Source of the DNA: CABHOJ01 sp965649545
Lineage (GTDB): Bacteria; Pseudomonadota; Gammaproteobacteria; Burkholderiales; Methylophilaceae
Reading direction: 5' to 3'
Length of the DNA stretch: 7,667 nucleotides
Assembly (NCBI GenBank): GCA_965649545.1
Contig: CBFGLF010000085.1
Coordinates: 1-7,667, forward strand
The notes beneath the pieces were generated by a model, which was not told the origin of the DNA, ran no database searches, and saw nothing but the letters and a program-made list of their open reading frames with translations. The stretch's first letter is position 1; every line of letters starts with the position of its first letter. Position numbers and translations under genes: made by a program. Of this stretch, positions 1 through 6,225 are shown one piece after another.

Positions 1-1005
1 GGCTGGTTCGTCGAGATGATGGGGCTGTTCACCAAGGACATCGTCTCCAAGCGCAGGCCGGTGTTCGTCGACGGCAAGGAGGTCGGTGAGATCGTCATCA
101 CCGCCGATACCTCTTATGAGATCACCGAGGTGTGGAAAGCCACCCTGGGCTTGCTGGCCCTGGCCGGCATGTTCTTCATCGCCGTCAACATCATGGTCTA
201 CTGGGCGGTGGACCGCGCGCTGCGACCGGTCAACCAGATCCTGGAAGCGATCAATGCGGTCGAGCAGGGGCACCTTTCCGTACGCCTGCCTGCCTTCAGG
301 TTGCCGGAACTCGCCAAGATCGGCCGCAAGTTCAACGATATGGCGCAGGCGCTGCAGAACAGCATCAGCAACAACCATCGGCTGTCGCAAAAGCTCATCC
401 ACCTGCAGGAGGAGGAGCGCAAGACCCTGGCGCGCGACCTGCATGACGAGATCGGTCAGAGCCTGACAGCGATCCATACCGATGCCGCGGTCATCCTTAA
501 CGCCTCGACGCGCAACGCCAACGTCAAGAACAGCGCGCAAGCCATCGTCGAGGTCTCGCGTCATGTGATGACCATGGTGCGCAGCATGCTGGAGCGCCTG
601 CGCCCGGAGAGCCTGGACAAGCTGGGCCTGAAAGCCGCGCTGGAGGACCTGGTCGAGACCTGGCAGCAGCGTTACATGGGCACCATCTGCAAGGTACAGA
701 TCGCCGAGGGTCTCAACGGCCTACCCGAGCATGTCGCCATCGCGGCCTACCGCATCGTGCAGGAATGCCTGACCAATGTCGCGCGGCACGCCGATGCGAC
801 CACGGTGACGGTCACGGTCTGGCAGCACGACGGGCGACTGACACTGGTGGTCGAGGACGACGGACGTGGCTTCGAGATGGACAAGGCCGACGGTCTCGGG
901 CTCGTCGGCATGCGGGAACGTGCCGAGGGGCTGGGCGGTGAGTTCGAATTGAAGAGCGCGCCGGCCAAGGGCACCTGCATCATGGTGCGGATACCGCTGG
1001 CATGA
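1..1005 (+). CDS. Sensor histidine kinase, NarX/UhpB class (5' truncated by window edge)
   Basis: The reading frame is open from base 1, so the true N-terminus lies outside the window; 334 codons plus the stop are visible. Numbering from base 1: residues about 1-45 are the end of a periplasmic domain (VFVDGKEVGEIVITADTSYE resembles the LapD/MoxY-type sensor domain, family assignment from memory). A membrane segment lies at about 48-70, a HAMP linker at about 68-121, and the HisKA_3 dimerisation helix holds RDLHDEIGQ with the predicted phosphorylated His148 (codon 442-444). The HATPase carries the N-box TNVARHA (Asn259), DDGRGF and GLGLVGMRERA. The protein should autophosphorylate and pass phosphate to the regulator encoded immediately downstream, whose start codon overlaps its stop as ATGA. 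The HisKA_3 architecture pairs with NarL/LuxR-type regulators, which is what follows. The input signal is unknown; a MoxY-like role is only a possibility. Confidence 0.93.
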   Translation, partial: GWFVEMMGLFTKDIVSKRRPVFVDGKEVGEIVITADTSYEITEVWKATLGLLALAGMFFIAVNIMVYWAVDRALRPVNQILEAINAVEQGHLSVRLPAFRLPELAKIGRKFNDMAQALQNSISNNHRLSQKLIHLQEEERKTLARDLHDEIGQSLTAIHTDAAVILNASTRNANVKNSAQAIVEVSRHVMTMVRSMLERLRPESLDKLGLKAALEDLVETWQQRYMGTICKVQIAEGLNGLPEHVAIAAYRIVQECLTNVARHADATTVTVTVWQHDGRLTLVVEDDGRGFEMDKADGLGLVGMRERAEGLGGEFELKSAPAKGTCIMVRIPLA

Positions 1006-1640
1006 AGTCGCTGGCCATCATGCTGGTCGACGACCATGCCGTGGTGCGGTCCGGCCTGCGTCGCTTGCTCGAGATGGAACCGGGCACCCAGGTCGTCGCC
1101 GAATGCGAGAGCGGAGAGCAGGCTTACCAGCAATACGAGCGCTATGCGCCGGACGTACTGATCATGGATATCTCCATGCCGGGCATGGGTGGGTTAGAAG
1201 CCTTGCGTCGCATATTGATCAAGCACCCGACCGCCCGCATCATCGTCTTCTCCATGCATGAGAATGCGGCATTCGCCACCCAGGCCTTGACCGTCGGCGC
1301 GCGCGGCTACGTGGCGAAATCCGGCATGGCGGAGGATCTATTGCAGGCGATTCGTGAAGTCACGGCAGGACGCATCTACATGAGCTCGACCGTCGCGCAA
1401 AAGATCGCGTTGCGCAGCGTAGCCGGCGAGGAGGAACTCTCGAAACGTCTCTCCACGCGCGAGTTCGAGATCTTCCGTCTGCTCACCGAAGGCAAGAACA
1501 CCGACGAGATCGCGGTCATCCTCAACATCAGCCAGAAGACCGCCGCCAACTACCAATCCATGATCAAGCAGAAGCTCGGCATCAATAACCTGGTCGAACT
1601 CGTGCATCTGGCGATCCGCCACGGCCTCATCGACGGCTGA
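1002..1640 (+). CDS. Two-component response regulator, NarL/UhpA (LuxR-HTH) family
   Basis: This 212-residue protein has the usual length for the family. The receiver domain (about 4-120) shows the acidic pair Asp10-Asp11, the phosphoacceptor Asp56 in LIMDISMPGMGG, the switch residue Ser84 and the conserved Lys106. The LuxR-type helix-turn-helix (about 148-208) begins LSTREFEIFRLLTEGKNTDEIA and contains LNISQKTAANYQSMIKQKLG. The start ATG overlaps the kinase stop by 4 bases, so the pair is translationally coupled and certainly cognate. The gene downstream in the same direction is a TonB-dependent receptor whose leader carries clustered TCGGG dyads, so the receptor is the most likely target (inference). 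Resemblance to UhpA/MoxX-type regulators is at family level only; no specific gene name is justified. Confidence 0.95.
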   Translation: MKSLAIMLVDDHAVVRSGLRRLLEMEPGTQVVAECESGEQAYQQYERYAPDVLIMDISMPGMGGLEALRRILIKHPTARIIVFSMHENAAFATQALTVGARGYVAKSGMAEDLLQAIREVTAGRIYMSSTVAQKIALRSVAGEEELSKRLSTREFEIFRLLTEGKNTDEIAVILNISQKTAANYQSMIKQKLGINNLVELVHLAIRHGLIDG

Positions 1641-1702
1641 GGCCTAGCGCATCCATTGGCGGGATGACCGGCCTATTATTCGATCACTGGCCTGCCCCGA
1701 TG

Positions 1703-1746
1703 TTTTCCCAGGCATATCGGGAAAAATTCCCAGCGTAATTCGGGAG
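1703..1746 (+). promoter_or_regulatory. Candidate operator: two near-repeated dyads upstream of the receptor gene
   Basis: TTCCCAG occurs at 1705-1711 and again at 1727-1733. Each is followed, 6 or 7 bases later, by CGGGA (1718-1722 and 1741-1745). The first unit extends to a perfect 7-base inverted repeat, TTTTCCC (1703-1709) and GGGAAAA (1719-1725). The units are 22-23 bases apart, close to two helical turns, as expected for side-by-side dimers on one face of DNA. The location is between the response regulator gene and the receptor start. Binding by the adjacent NarL-type regulator is inference; a repressor site is equally possible. It does not look like a Fur box. Confidence 0.5.
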
Positions 1747-1777
1747 AGCGCATATATCTGCCGATAGCCCCCATCAA

Positions 1778-1783
1778 TAGAAT
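1778..1783 (+). promoter_or_regulatory. Possible -10 element for the receptor gene
   Basis: TAGAAT matches five of six bases of the sigma-70 -10 consensus and lies 62 bases before the chosen receptor start. No good -35 hexamer sits 16-18 bases upstream (TATCTG at 1755-1760 is poor). That would fit a promoter needing an activator bound at the dyads just upstream, but it may be chance. Confidence 0.3.
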
Positions 1784-1834
1784 CGTCTCCTCATAACGTG
1801 TCGGGACCATACCCGATGTTTCAAGATGTCTCAT

Positions 1835-1840
1835 GGGGAG
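1835..1840 (+). promoter_or_regulatory. Ribosome binding site that fixes the receptor start
   Basis: GGGGAG lies 5 bases before ATG 1846-1848 (and 2 before the adjacent ATG 1843-1845). The upstream in-frame GTG at 1798 has no comparable site, and starting there would bury the signal peptide behind 16 extra residues. The start at 1846 is therefore preferred. Confidence 0.75.
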
Positions 1841-1845
1841 AAATG

Positions 1846-4131
1846 ATGAAATTCAAACTGAGTGTCGGCACCTTTGCCGTCATGACCGCTTTCCTGGCGC
1901 TACCGCTGCACGCTGAAGACAAGCCTGCCGATGCCAAACCCGACCAGGCGGAAGCCAAGAACACCACTGAAAAGGCCGACAAGGTCACGGTGACCGGCAT
2001 CCTGCCGAGCAATCTCGAAGCGGTACCGGGCTCGTTCACCGAAATCACCAAGGAAGAGCTGGAAGTCAAACGTCCGTTCTCGGTACAGGAAGCCCTGGTC
2101 AATGTGCCGGGCGTCAACATCGTCGGTGAGAACAGCTTCGGCCTCGGCCTCAATATCGGGATGCGTGGCCTTGATCCGCGCCGCACTTCCCGTACCTTGC
2201 TCATGGAGGATGGGGTGCCCTTGTTCCTCGCACCTTACGGCGATCCCTCGGCCCACTTCACCACGCCGATCGAACGCGTGGAACGCATCGAAGTGGTGAA
2301 AGGCTCCGGCCAGATCCTCTACGGACCGCAGACCATCGGCGGCATGATCAATTTCGTCACCAAGCCGGTACCCAAGGATGGCTTCGCAGGGAGCGTGAGC
2401 CTCATGGGCGGTACCGACGATTTCCGTGGCGGCCACGTGAACCTGGGCGTGGGTGACGAGCGCGGCGGCATCATGATCGACGCTAACCAGAAGACCGGTG
2501 ACGGTATCCGCAAGAATCACGATTTCGATGTGCGCGACATCACGGTGAAGGGCCAGCTCAATATCAACGACAAGAACACCCTGATCGCCAAGGTCGGTTA
2601 TTACGAAGAGAACTCCAACATCACGGAGACCGGTCTCGGCTTGCTGGAATACCGCCAGGATAAGTTCCAGGCGCCGACCGGCAAGAACGACAAGTTCGAA
2701 CTGGAGCGCAAGAGCGCTAGCCTGCAACACATCTTCGAGATGTCGGACAAGGCCAAGTTGACCACCACCGCCTACTACTCCGATATCTTCCGTTCCTCGT
2801 TCCGCCAGATCAATGCGCCCGGCTTCTCCGCGGCCGCGACGGATGATGCCGCGGTGATCGGGCAGGGCGATGTCGACTTCTCCGGCGTGGAGGAGGACGA
2901 TCCGAGCACGGCCACCGGCTTCTCCGCCATCGAGCGCTGTCCGCTCGGTGTGGATAACGCCAACTTCGCCAATGCCAATAATTGCGGTGGTCGCCATCGT
3001 CCGCGCAGCATGAAGTTCTTCGGTTTCGAGCCGCGCCTGGATTTCAAGCACAAGCTGTTCGGGATCGACAGTGATGCCGTGGTCGGTTTCCGTTACCACG
3101 AGGAAGACCAGCGTCGTCGTCAGTTCCGCGATTTCGATCCGCGTTCGCAAAGCCTGTCGTTCATCAAGACCCGTGTCCTGGCACGTGAAGACCTGCGCAT
3201 CGATACGACCGCCATGTCCTACTATGCCCAGAACACGTTCTACGTGAACAACTGGACCTTCACGCCGGGTGTGCGTGTCGAGGATATCCGGACCACCACG
3301 GACATCGTGCGTGCCGATAACGATCCGCAGGATCTGCGCGGCACCCGTAGCCAGACCGAAGTCCTGCCGGGATTCGGCACGACCTGGAACGGCATCCAGA
3401 ACACCACGCTGTTCGCCGGTGTACACCGTGGTCTGGCGCCACCCCGCGCTTCGCGTGACCTGGGCGGCATCAACGATGTCGTGCGTTTGCCCAACACCAA
3501 GCCAGAGACCAGCACCAACTGGGAAGTGGGCGCGCGTTCGCGCTACTTCAAGGGCACGTCATTCGAAAGCACCTTGTTCCATACCAAGGTCGATGACGTC
3601 GTGGTTCAGGACAATGGTCGTTTCTTCAACGGGGGCAAGTCGACCCAGTCCGGTGTCGAGTTCGCAGGCCGTGTGGATTTCGGCGAGATCATGAATACAC
3701 CGCACAACTTCTACCTGCTGGGTAACTATACCAACCTGTTCCGCGCCAAGTTCACGGCGGATGTGGCGTCGGAGGGCATCGAAAGCGGTAACCGCCTGCC
3801 TTATGCGCCCAAGAACATCGCATCGGTCAGCCTGGGTTACCAGCATCCGATCGGTATCGATGCCCGTGTGGGCGCGAACTATGTCGATGAGCAATTCGTC
3901 GATGGCGCGAACACCCGCGACGAGAACCTCGATCTCAGCGGTCGTTCGGGCAAGATCGACGCCTATACCTTGCTCAACGCGTCGGTGAACTTCAAGCCGG
4001 TGGGCACCAAGACCACTTACTTCTTGAGTGGTTATAACCTGGCGGACCGCGAATACCTGGCGACACGTGTAGACGGCATGGCGGTCGGCCGGGGTCGGAT
4101 GGTCTTCGGCGGTTTACGCTACGACTTCTGA
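1846..4131 (+). CDS. TonB-dependent outer-membrane receptor, FecA-like, without signalling domain
   Basis: The 761-residue protein imports a scarce ligand, probably a ferric or other metal chelate, across the outer membrane using TonB energy. A Sec signal peptide (residues 1-23, MKFKLSVGTFAVMTAFLALP, cleaved after LHA) is followed by a charged Lys/Glu/Asp linker. A TonB-box-like DKVTVTG lies at 45-51. The plug (about 60-175) includes VQEALVNVPGVNI, the IGMRGLDPRR region, VERIEVVKGSGQILYGPQTIG and GGMINFVTKP, the last two reminiscent of FecA. The beta-barrel follows to a terminal GGLRYDF, ending in the Phe typical of outer-membrane barrels. Only about 21 residues separate signal peptide and TonB box, so there is no room for a FecR-interacting domain, and regulation must come from elsewhere, plausibly the two-component pair upstream. 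Cys365 and Cys380 sit in a Gly/Asn-rich segment likely to be a disulfide-closed external loop. The substrate cannot be read from sequence. Confidence 0.95.
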   Translation: MKFKLSVGTFAVMTAFLALPLHAEDKPADAKPDQAEAKNTTEKADKVTVTGILPSNLEAVPGSFTEITKEELEVKRPFSVQEALVNVPGVNIVGENSFGLGLNIGMRGLDPRRTSRTLLMEDGVPLFLAPYGDPSAHFTTPIERVERIEVVKGSGQILYGPQTIGGMINFVTKPVPKDGFAGSVSLMGGTDDFRGGHVNLGVGDERGGIMIDANQKTGDGIRKNHDFDVRDITVKGQLNINDKNTLIAKVGYYEENSNITETGLGLLEYRQDKFQAPTGKNDKFELERKSASLQHIFEMSDKAKLTTTAYYSDIFRSSFRQINAPGFSAAATDDAAVIGQGDVDFSGVEEDDPSTATGFSAIERCPLGVDNANFANANNCGGRHRPRSMKFFGFEPRLDFKHKLFGIDSDAVVGFRYHEEDQRRRQFRDFDPRSQSLSFIKTRVLAREDLRIDTTAMSYYAQNTFYVNNWTFTPGVRVEDIRTTTDIVRADNDPQDLRGTRSQTEVLPGFGTTWNGIQNTTLFAGVHRGLAPPRASRDLGGINDVVRLPNTKPETSTNWEVGARSRYFKGTSFESTLFHTKVDDVVVQDNGRFFNGGKSTQSGVEFAGRVDFGEIMNTPHNFYLLGNYTNLFRAKFTADVASEGIESGNRLPYAPKNIASVSLGYQHPIGIDARVGANYVDEQFVDGANTRDENLDLSGRSGKIDAYTLLNASVNFKPVGTKTTYFLSGYNLADREYLATRVDGMAVGRGRMVFGGLRYDF

Positions 4132-4145
4132 TCTCCTGAGTGCGT

Positions 4146-4169
4146 GAGGGGTGGCTCAGGCCATCCCTC
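4146..4169 (+). terminator. First hairpin after the receptor gene (no U-tract)
   Basis: GAGGGGTGGC (4146-4155) pairs with GCCATCCCTC (4160-4169) around a TCAG loop: ten pairs including one G-U. No U-run follows, so it is not an intrinsic terminator by itself. Positioned between the stop codon and the true terminator, it probably shields the mRNA 3' end or reinforces termination. Confidence 0.5.
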
Positions 4170-4176
4170 TCTCACA

Positions 4177-4216
4177 GCGGGCAACGAATCTCCCCAGATT
4201 ACGCCCGCTTTTTTTT
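4177..4216 (+). terminator. Rho-independent terminator of the receptor gene
   Basis: The outer stem is GCGGGC (4177-4182) with GCCCGC (4203-4208); the inner stem is AATCT (4187-4191) with AGATT (4196-4200) around CCCC. Eight T residues follow at 4209-4216. It lies 46 bases past the receptor stop and closes that transcript. Confidence 0.9.
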
Positions 4217-4383
4217 CGTCTATCGATCCTAATCTATCGATCGTGAATCGACCGCTTTGGAAAGCATGGATCCGGAAGGTATGCATCTCTCGCCATGGAT
4301 GCAAACCCACTCTATGGAACGAAGCCTTGCCGAAATATGGGACGAAGTCTTACCGCAATGAGGCTGGGATGGAAACGACAGGC
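4217..4383. other. Non-coding gap between converging terminators, with degenerate short repeats
   Basis: No convincing gene is seen here. CTATCGATC occurs twice (4220-4228, 4234-4242). A 23-base unit at 4316-4338 is repeated directly at 4339-4361 with 17 of 23 bases matching, sharing the core ACGAAG. TGCATC (4282-4287) pairs with GATGCA (4298-4303) around a 10-base loop. An open frame spanning 4144-4413 runs through both terminators, lacks a ribosome site and resembles nothing, so it is not called. Confidence 0.5.
4316..4361. repeat. Imperfect 23-base tandem repeat
   Basis: Two adjacent 23-base copies (4316-4338 and 4339-4361) match at 17 positions; four of the six differences are transitions. 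This suggests an old local duplication in the gap rather than a functional array. Confidence 0.45.
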
Positions 4384-4422
4384 AAAAAAAAGCGAACCTT
4401 CTCGGGGAGATGAAGGCCCGCT
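4384..4422 (-). terminator. Rho-independent terminator of the minus-strand envelope operon
   Basis: Read on the minus strand, AGCGGGCCTTC pairs with GAAGGTTCGCT (eleven pairs, two of them G-U) across a 10-base loop. The last T of the stem begins a run of eight T residues (plus-strand A-run 4384-4391). It sits 34 bases after the last stop codon of the three-gene operon. Confidence 0.88.
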
Positions 4423-4456
4423 ATCAGGAGAACAACTTAATTACAACGGGGAAAGC

Positions 4457-5107
4457 TCAAGCATTGACCAGTTGACCGCTCTTCAACTGCACACGGTCAC
4501 CCACGGAGAACTCTGGTGGGTTGTATTGCGTGACCTTGCGAACGGTACCGTCTTGCATCTCGACCTCGATCACATACGCGACGCGGGTCTTCATGTTCTT
4601 TTCGATCTCATGGCCGGCATAGGCGCCACCGCCGACACCCAGGACGGTCATCAGGGTATTACCGCGACCTTTACCGATCTGGTTACCCAGCACGCCGCCT
4701 GCGACACCGCCTGCGACAGCACCGAGACCACTGGCCTCACCCTGTTCTTCGATCGTGCGGATGGACAGGATCTTGCCACAGCTGGTACAGCTTCCTGCCC
4801 TGGATTGATCTTGCCTCCCCAAGGCTGCCGTTTGTTGTGGCTGGGCGTTGTCATCCGCAGGTCTGGCCTTGGTGTAGAAACGGTCGATCCCTGTGGCATG
4901 TCCAGGCGAGGCTTCAGGGGCTTCAGTGACTTTCCCAGGCGACGATTCGTTCTCGGCATTGCCGGTTGGGATCAGCCCGGTGATGGCGGCACTCCCCAGC
5001 AGGCTGAAGATCGTCAAGGCGACCGCCGCGATCAACACCATCGGGTGCGTTTTGCGCATTGGCGCATCTCGCAGCTGATCACCTTGTAATTGATTATCTA
5101 TCGACAT
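4457..5107 (-). CDS. Membrane-anchored glycine-zipper 2TM domain protein with CxxC motif
   Basis: This 216-residue protein has a short cytoplasmic N-terminus and one hydrophobic helix at about 22-47 (MVLIAAVALTIFSLLGSAA). A polar, Pro/Ala/Glu-rich linker follows, then CTSCG (Cys107, Cys110). The glycine zipper at about 127-166 (GLGAVAGGVAGGVLGNQIG, then VLGVGGGAYAGHEIEK) is the Rickettsia 17-kDa/SlyB-type domain. The C-terminal basic/beta segment ends MQDGTVRKVTQYNPPEFSVGDRVQL. Such proteins associate with the envelope; the precise function is unknown. CxxC before the zipper could bind metal or form a disulfide. The chosen ATG has GGGGAG 6 bases upstream; the internal Met17 is a weaker alternative. 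It is the last gene of a three-gene operon, 14 bases after its neighbour and followed by a strong terminator. Confidence 0.88.
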   Translation of the reverse strand: MSIDNQLQGDQLRDAPMRKTHPMVLIAAVALTIFSLLGSAAITGLIPTGNAENESSPGKVTEAPEASPGHATGIDRFYTKARPADDNAQPQQTAALGRQDQSRAGSCTSCGKILSIRTIEEQGEASGLGAVAGGVAGGVLGNQIGKGRGNTLMTVLGVGGGAYAGHEIEKNMKTRVAYVIEVEMQDGTVRKVTQYNPPEFSVGDRVQLKSGQLVNA

Positions 5108-5121
5108 GACCGTCTCCCCGA

Positions 5122-5508
5122 TTAGTCGTGATAGTGATAGTGGTGCTTATGATGTTTATGGTGCTTGAATTTGTAATTTCCCCAGCCCGGATGGCCGTAG
5201 GTACGGTAATGGCCATGGGCAGGGTAGCCGATGCGGTAGGATGGACCGGACGAGCCGATTGCGGCGCCGGCAGCACCACCGAGTGCGCCACCGATGATGG
5301 CGCCGTCACGGCCGCCGATCATGGAACCGACTGCGGCGCCAGCACCGCCACCGACCGCACCACCGACGACGGCACTGCCGTCGAATCCACGGTATCCGCG
5401 ATAGTAGTCATGGTCAGCCAGGGCTGCTGTGCTCATGGCGGACAGCAGGGCGGCTAACGCGAGCTTGCTATGTAACTTGTTCATGTAATGACATATTTGG
5501 GTTTTCAT
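5122..5508 (-). CDS. Secreted glycine-zipper protein with histidine-rich C-terminal tail
   Basis: This is a small 128-residue protein. A Sec signal peptide spans about 1-31 (hydrophobic LALAALLSAMSTAALA, cleaved before Asp32). A Gly/Ala zipper at about 43-86 (SAVVGGAVGGGAGAAVGSMIG, then a second GGALGGAAGAAIG run) is followed by a Tyr/Gly/His segment. The end is KFKHHKHHKHHYHYHD, with eleven His in the last 33 or so residues. The tail should bind divalent metal (inference). The start at 5508 is supported by AAGGA 7 bases upstream, lying inside the last codons of the previous gene; the later Met9 has no ribosome site. Only 4 bases separate it from the EF-hand/BON gene's stop, implying coupled translation. 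Localisation is periplasm or outer-membrane inner face. No named family beyond the glycine zipper is recognised. Confidence 0.82.
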   Translation of the reverse strand: MKTQICHYMNKLHSKLALAALLSAMSTAALADHDYYRGYRGFDGSAVVGGAVGGGAGAAVGSMIGGRDGAIIGGALGGAAGAAIGSSGPSYRIGYPAHGHYRTYGHPGWGNYKFKHHKHHKHHYHYHD

Positions 5509-5512
5509 CTTC

Positions 5513-6040
5513 TTATCCTTTCACTGACAGACCGCTTTTGACTGCCTGCACACCGCGCACGCCGGAAGCGATCTCCACCACGCGGCGCAGTTGATCATCG
5601 TTCTCGACGAAACCACTGAGGATGACTTCACCCTTATAGGTCTCGACGCTGATATTGAGGGCCTTCACGCCCGTATCCTTGACCAGCTCAGCTTTCACCC
5701 GGGCGGTGACGGCACTGTCCTCAAGGAACAGCTCCAGCCTTTTTTGCTGGGCGGCACTCTTGAAATTGCCATATTCATCAGCGACCAGCATCCCGTCACC
5801 ATTGGTATCAGCGCGTTCGAAGTTACCTGCGAAATCCTTGTCGCGGGCGAGTTCTTCACGGGAGAGGTGATCGTCGCGATTCACATCCAGTTTCTTGAAT
5901 TCCATTTCCAGCGGCGATTGCGTCACGGTGTCTGCGCTACCGGCATTGCCGGCGAACGCCTGGTTGACGAGACAGGGCCAGGCGAGGACACCCGCCAGGG
6001 CATAGGCATACACAACTTTATTGTTCAATTTGATGTTCAT
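5513..6040 (-). CDS. Periplasmic EF-hand plus BON domain protein
   Basis: Taken from ATG 6040, the protein is 175 residues. The signal peptide (about 1-30) ends QAFA before Gly31. Two EF-hand loops follow: Asp52, Asn54, Asp56, Ser60, Glu63 (DVNRDDHLSREE) and Asp78, Asn80, Asp82, Glu89 (DTNGDGMLVADE; position 9 is Val). Both should bind calcium. A BON domain at about 107-174 (DSAVTARVKAELV, then GEVILSGFVENDDQLRRVVEIA) is of the OsmY type, associated with envelope or phospholipid contact. A GTG at 6049 is in frame, but GGAG sits 8 bases before ATG 6040 and nothing suitable precedes the GTG, so 6040 is chosen. It is the first gene of the operon; the predicted sigma-54 transcript would have a leader of about 29 bases. 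EF-hand plus BON in one short protein suggests calcium-modulated envelope binding (inference). Confidence 0.88.
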   Translation of the reverse strand: MNIKLNNKVVYAYALAGVLAWPCLVNQAFAGNAGSADTVTQSPLEMEFKKLDVNRDDHLSREELARDKDFAGNFERADTNGDGMLVADEYGNFKSAAQQKRLELFLEDSAVTARVKAELVKDTGVKALNISVETYKGEVILSGFVENDDQLRRVVEIASGVRGVQAVKSGLSVKG

Positions 6041-6079
6041 GATGCTCACTCCGGTTACTGCGAATTTCAGTAACTACAT

Positions 6080-6096
6080 GGCAAGCGCCGTGCCAA
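6080..6096 (-). promoter_or_regulatory. Sigma-54 (-24/-12) promoter for the EF-hand/BON operon
   Basis: On the minus strand TTGGCACGGCGCTTGCC matches the sigma-54 consensus TGGCACG-N4-TTGC without mismatch, with the invariant GG (6094-6093) and GC (6082-6081) exactly ten bases apart. It points at the EF-hand/BON gene, with an expected transcription start near 6069. A gene for a sigma-54 activator lies directly upstream, and two of its apparent sites are 100 and 165 bases before the predicted start. Confidence 0.88.
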
Positions 6097-6157
6097 CAAT
6101 ACAATGTTCAATAAAAACAGTGACTTGAAGAAATATCGGAAGAAATCGGAGTGGCCA

Positions 6158-6181
6158 ACATGTCTCCATTAGGAGACATGT
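6158..6181 (-). promoter_or_regulatory. Proximal GlrR-type activator site (perfect palindrome)
   Basis: ACATGTCTCC (6158-6167) and GGAGACATGT (6172-6181) are exact inverted repeats around ATTA. The core is TGTC-N10-GACA (6161-6178), the motif reported for E. coli GlrR at the glmY promoter. Its centre is about 100 bases before the predicted sigma-54 start, typical for an enhancer. No U-tract follows on either strand, so it is not an intrinsic terminator. Confidence 0.78.
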
Positions 6182-6225
6182 GCCTGTGTGTGAAAATTAA
6201 CTGATTGAAAGATATGGGGAAAAGT

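Noticed and set aside
1641..1842. Fur box or sigma-54 promoter upstream of the receptor gene
   Set aside because: No GATAATGATAAT-like sequence and no GG-N10-GC element with correct flanks was found.
1798..1845. GTG at 1798 as the receptor start, adding 16 residues
   Set aside because: No ribosome site precedes it, and the signal peptide begins naturally at ATG 1846, which has GGGGAG upstream.
1900..3426. Long 508-codon open frame on the minus strand
   Set aside because: It is antisense to the receptor gene, has low-complexity composition typical of a shadow frame, and no recognisable domain.
4144..4413. 89-codon plus-strand frame, and a 264-codon plus-strand frame from 4295 to 5089
   Set aside because: The first runs through both terminators without a ribosome site; the second is largely antisense to the glycine-zipper gene.
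6041..6049. GTG at 6049 as the start of the EF-hand/BON protein
   Set aside because: The only ribosome-site-like sequence (GGAG at 6052-6049) overlaps that GTG and is correctly spaced for ATG 6040.
6100..6157. IHF site between the activator sites and the sigma-54 promoter
   Set aside because: The stretch is AT-rich, but the best match (TCAAGTCACTG on the minus strand) misses several consensus positions, so it is not called.
6158..6181. Perfect palindrome read as an intrinsic terminator of glrR
   Set aside because: No U-tract follows on either strand, and its TGTC-N10-GACA core and position before a sigma-54 promoter fit an activator site.
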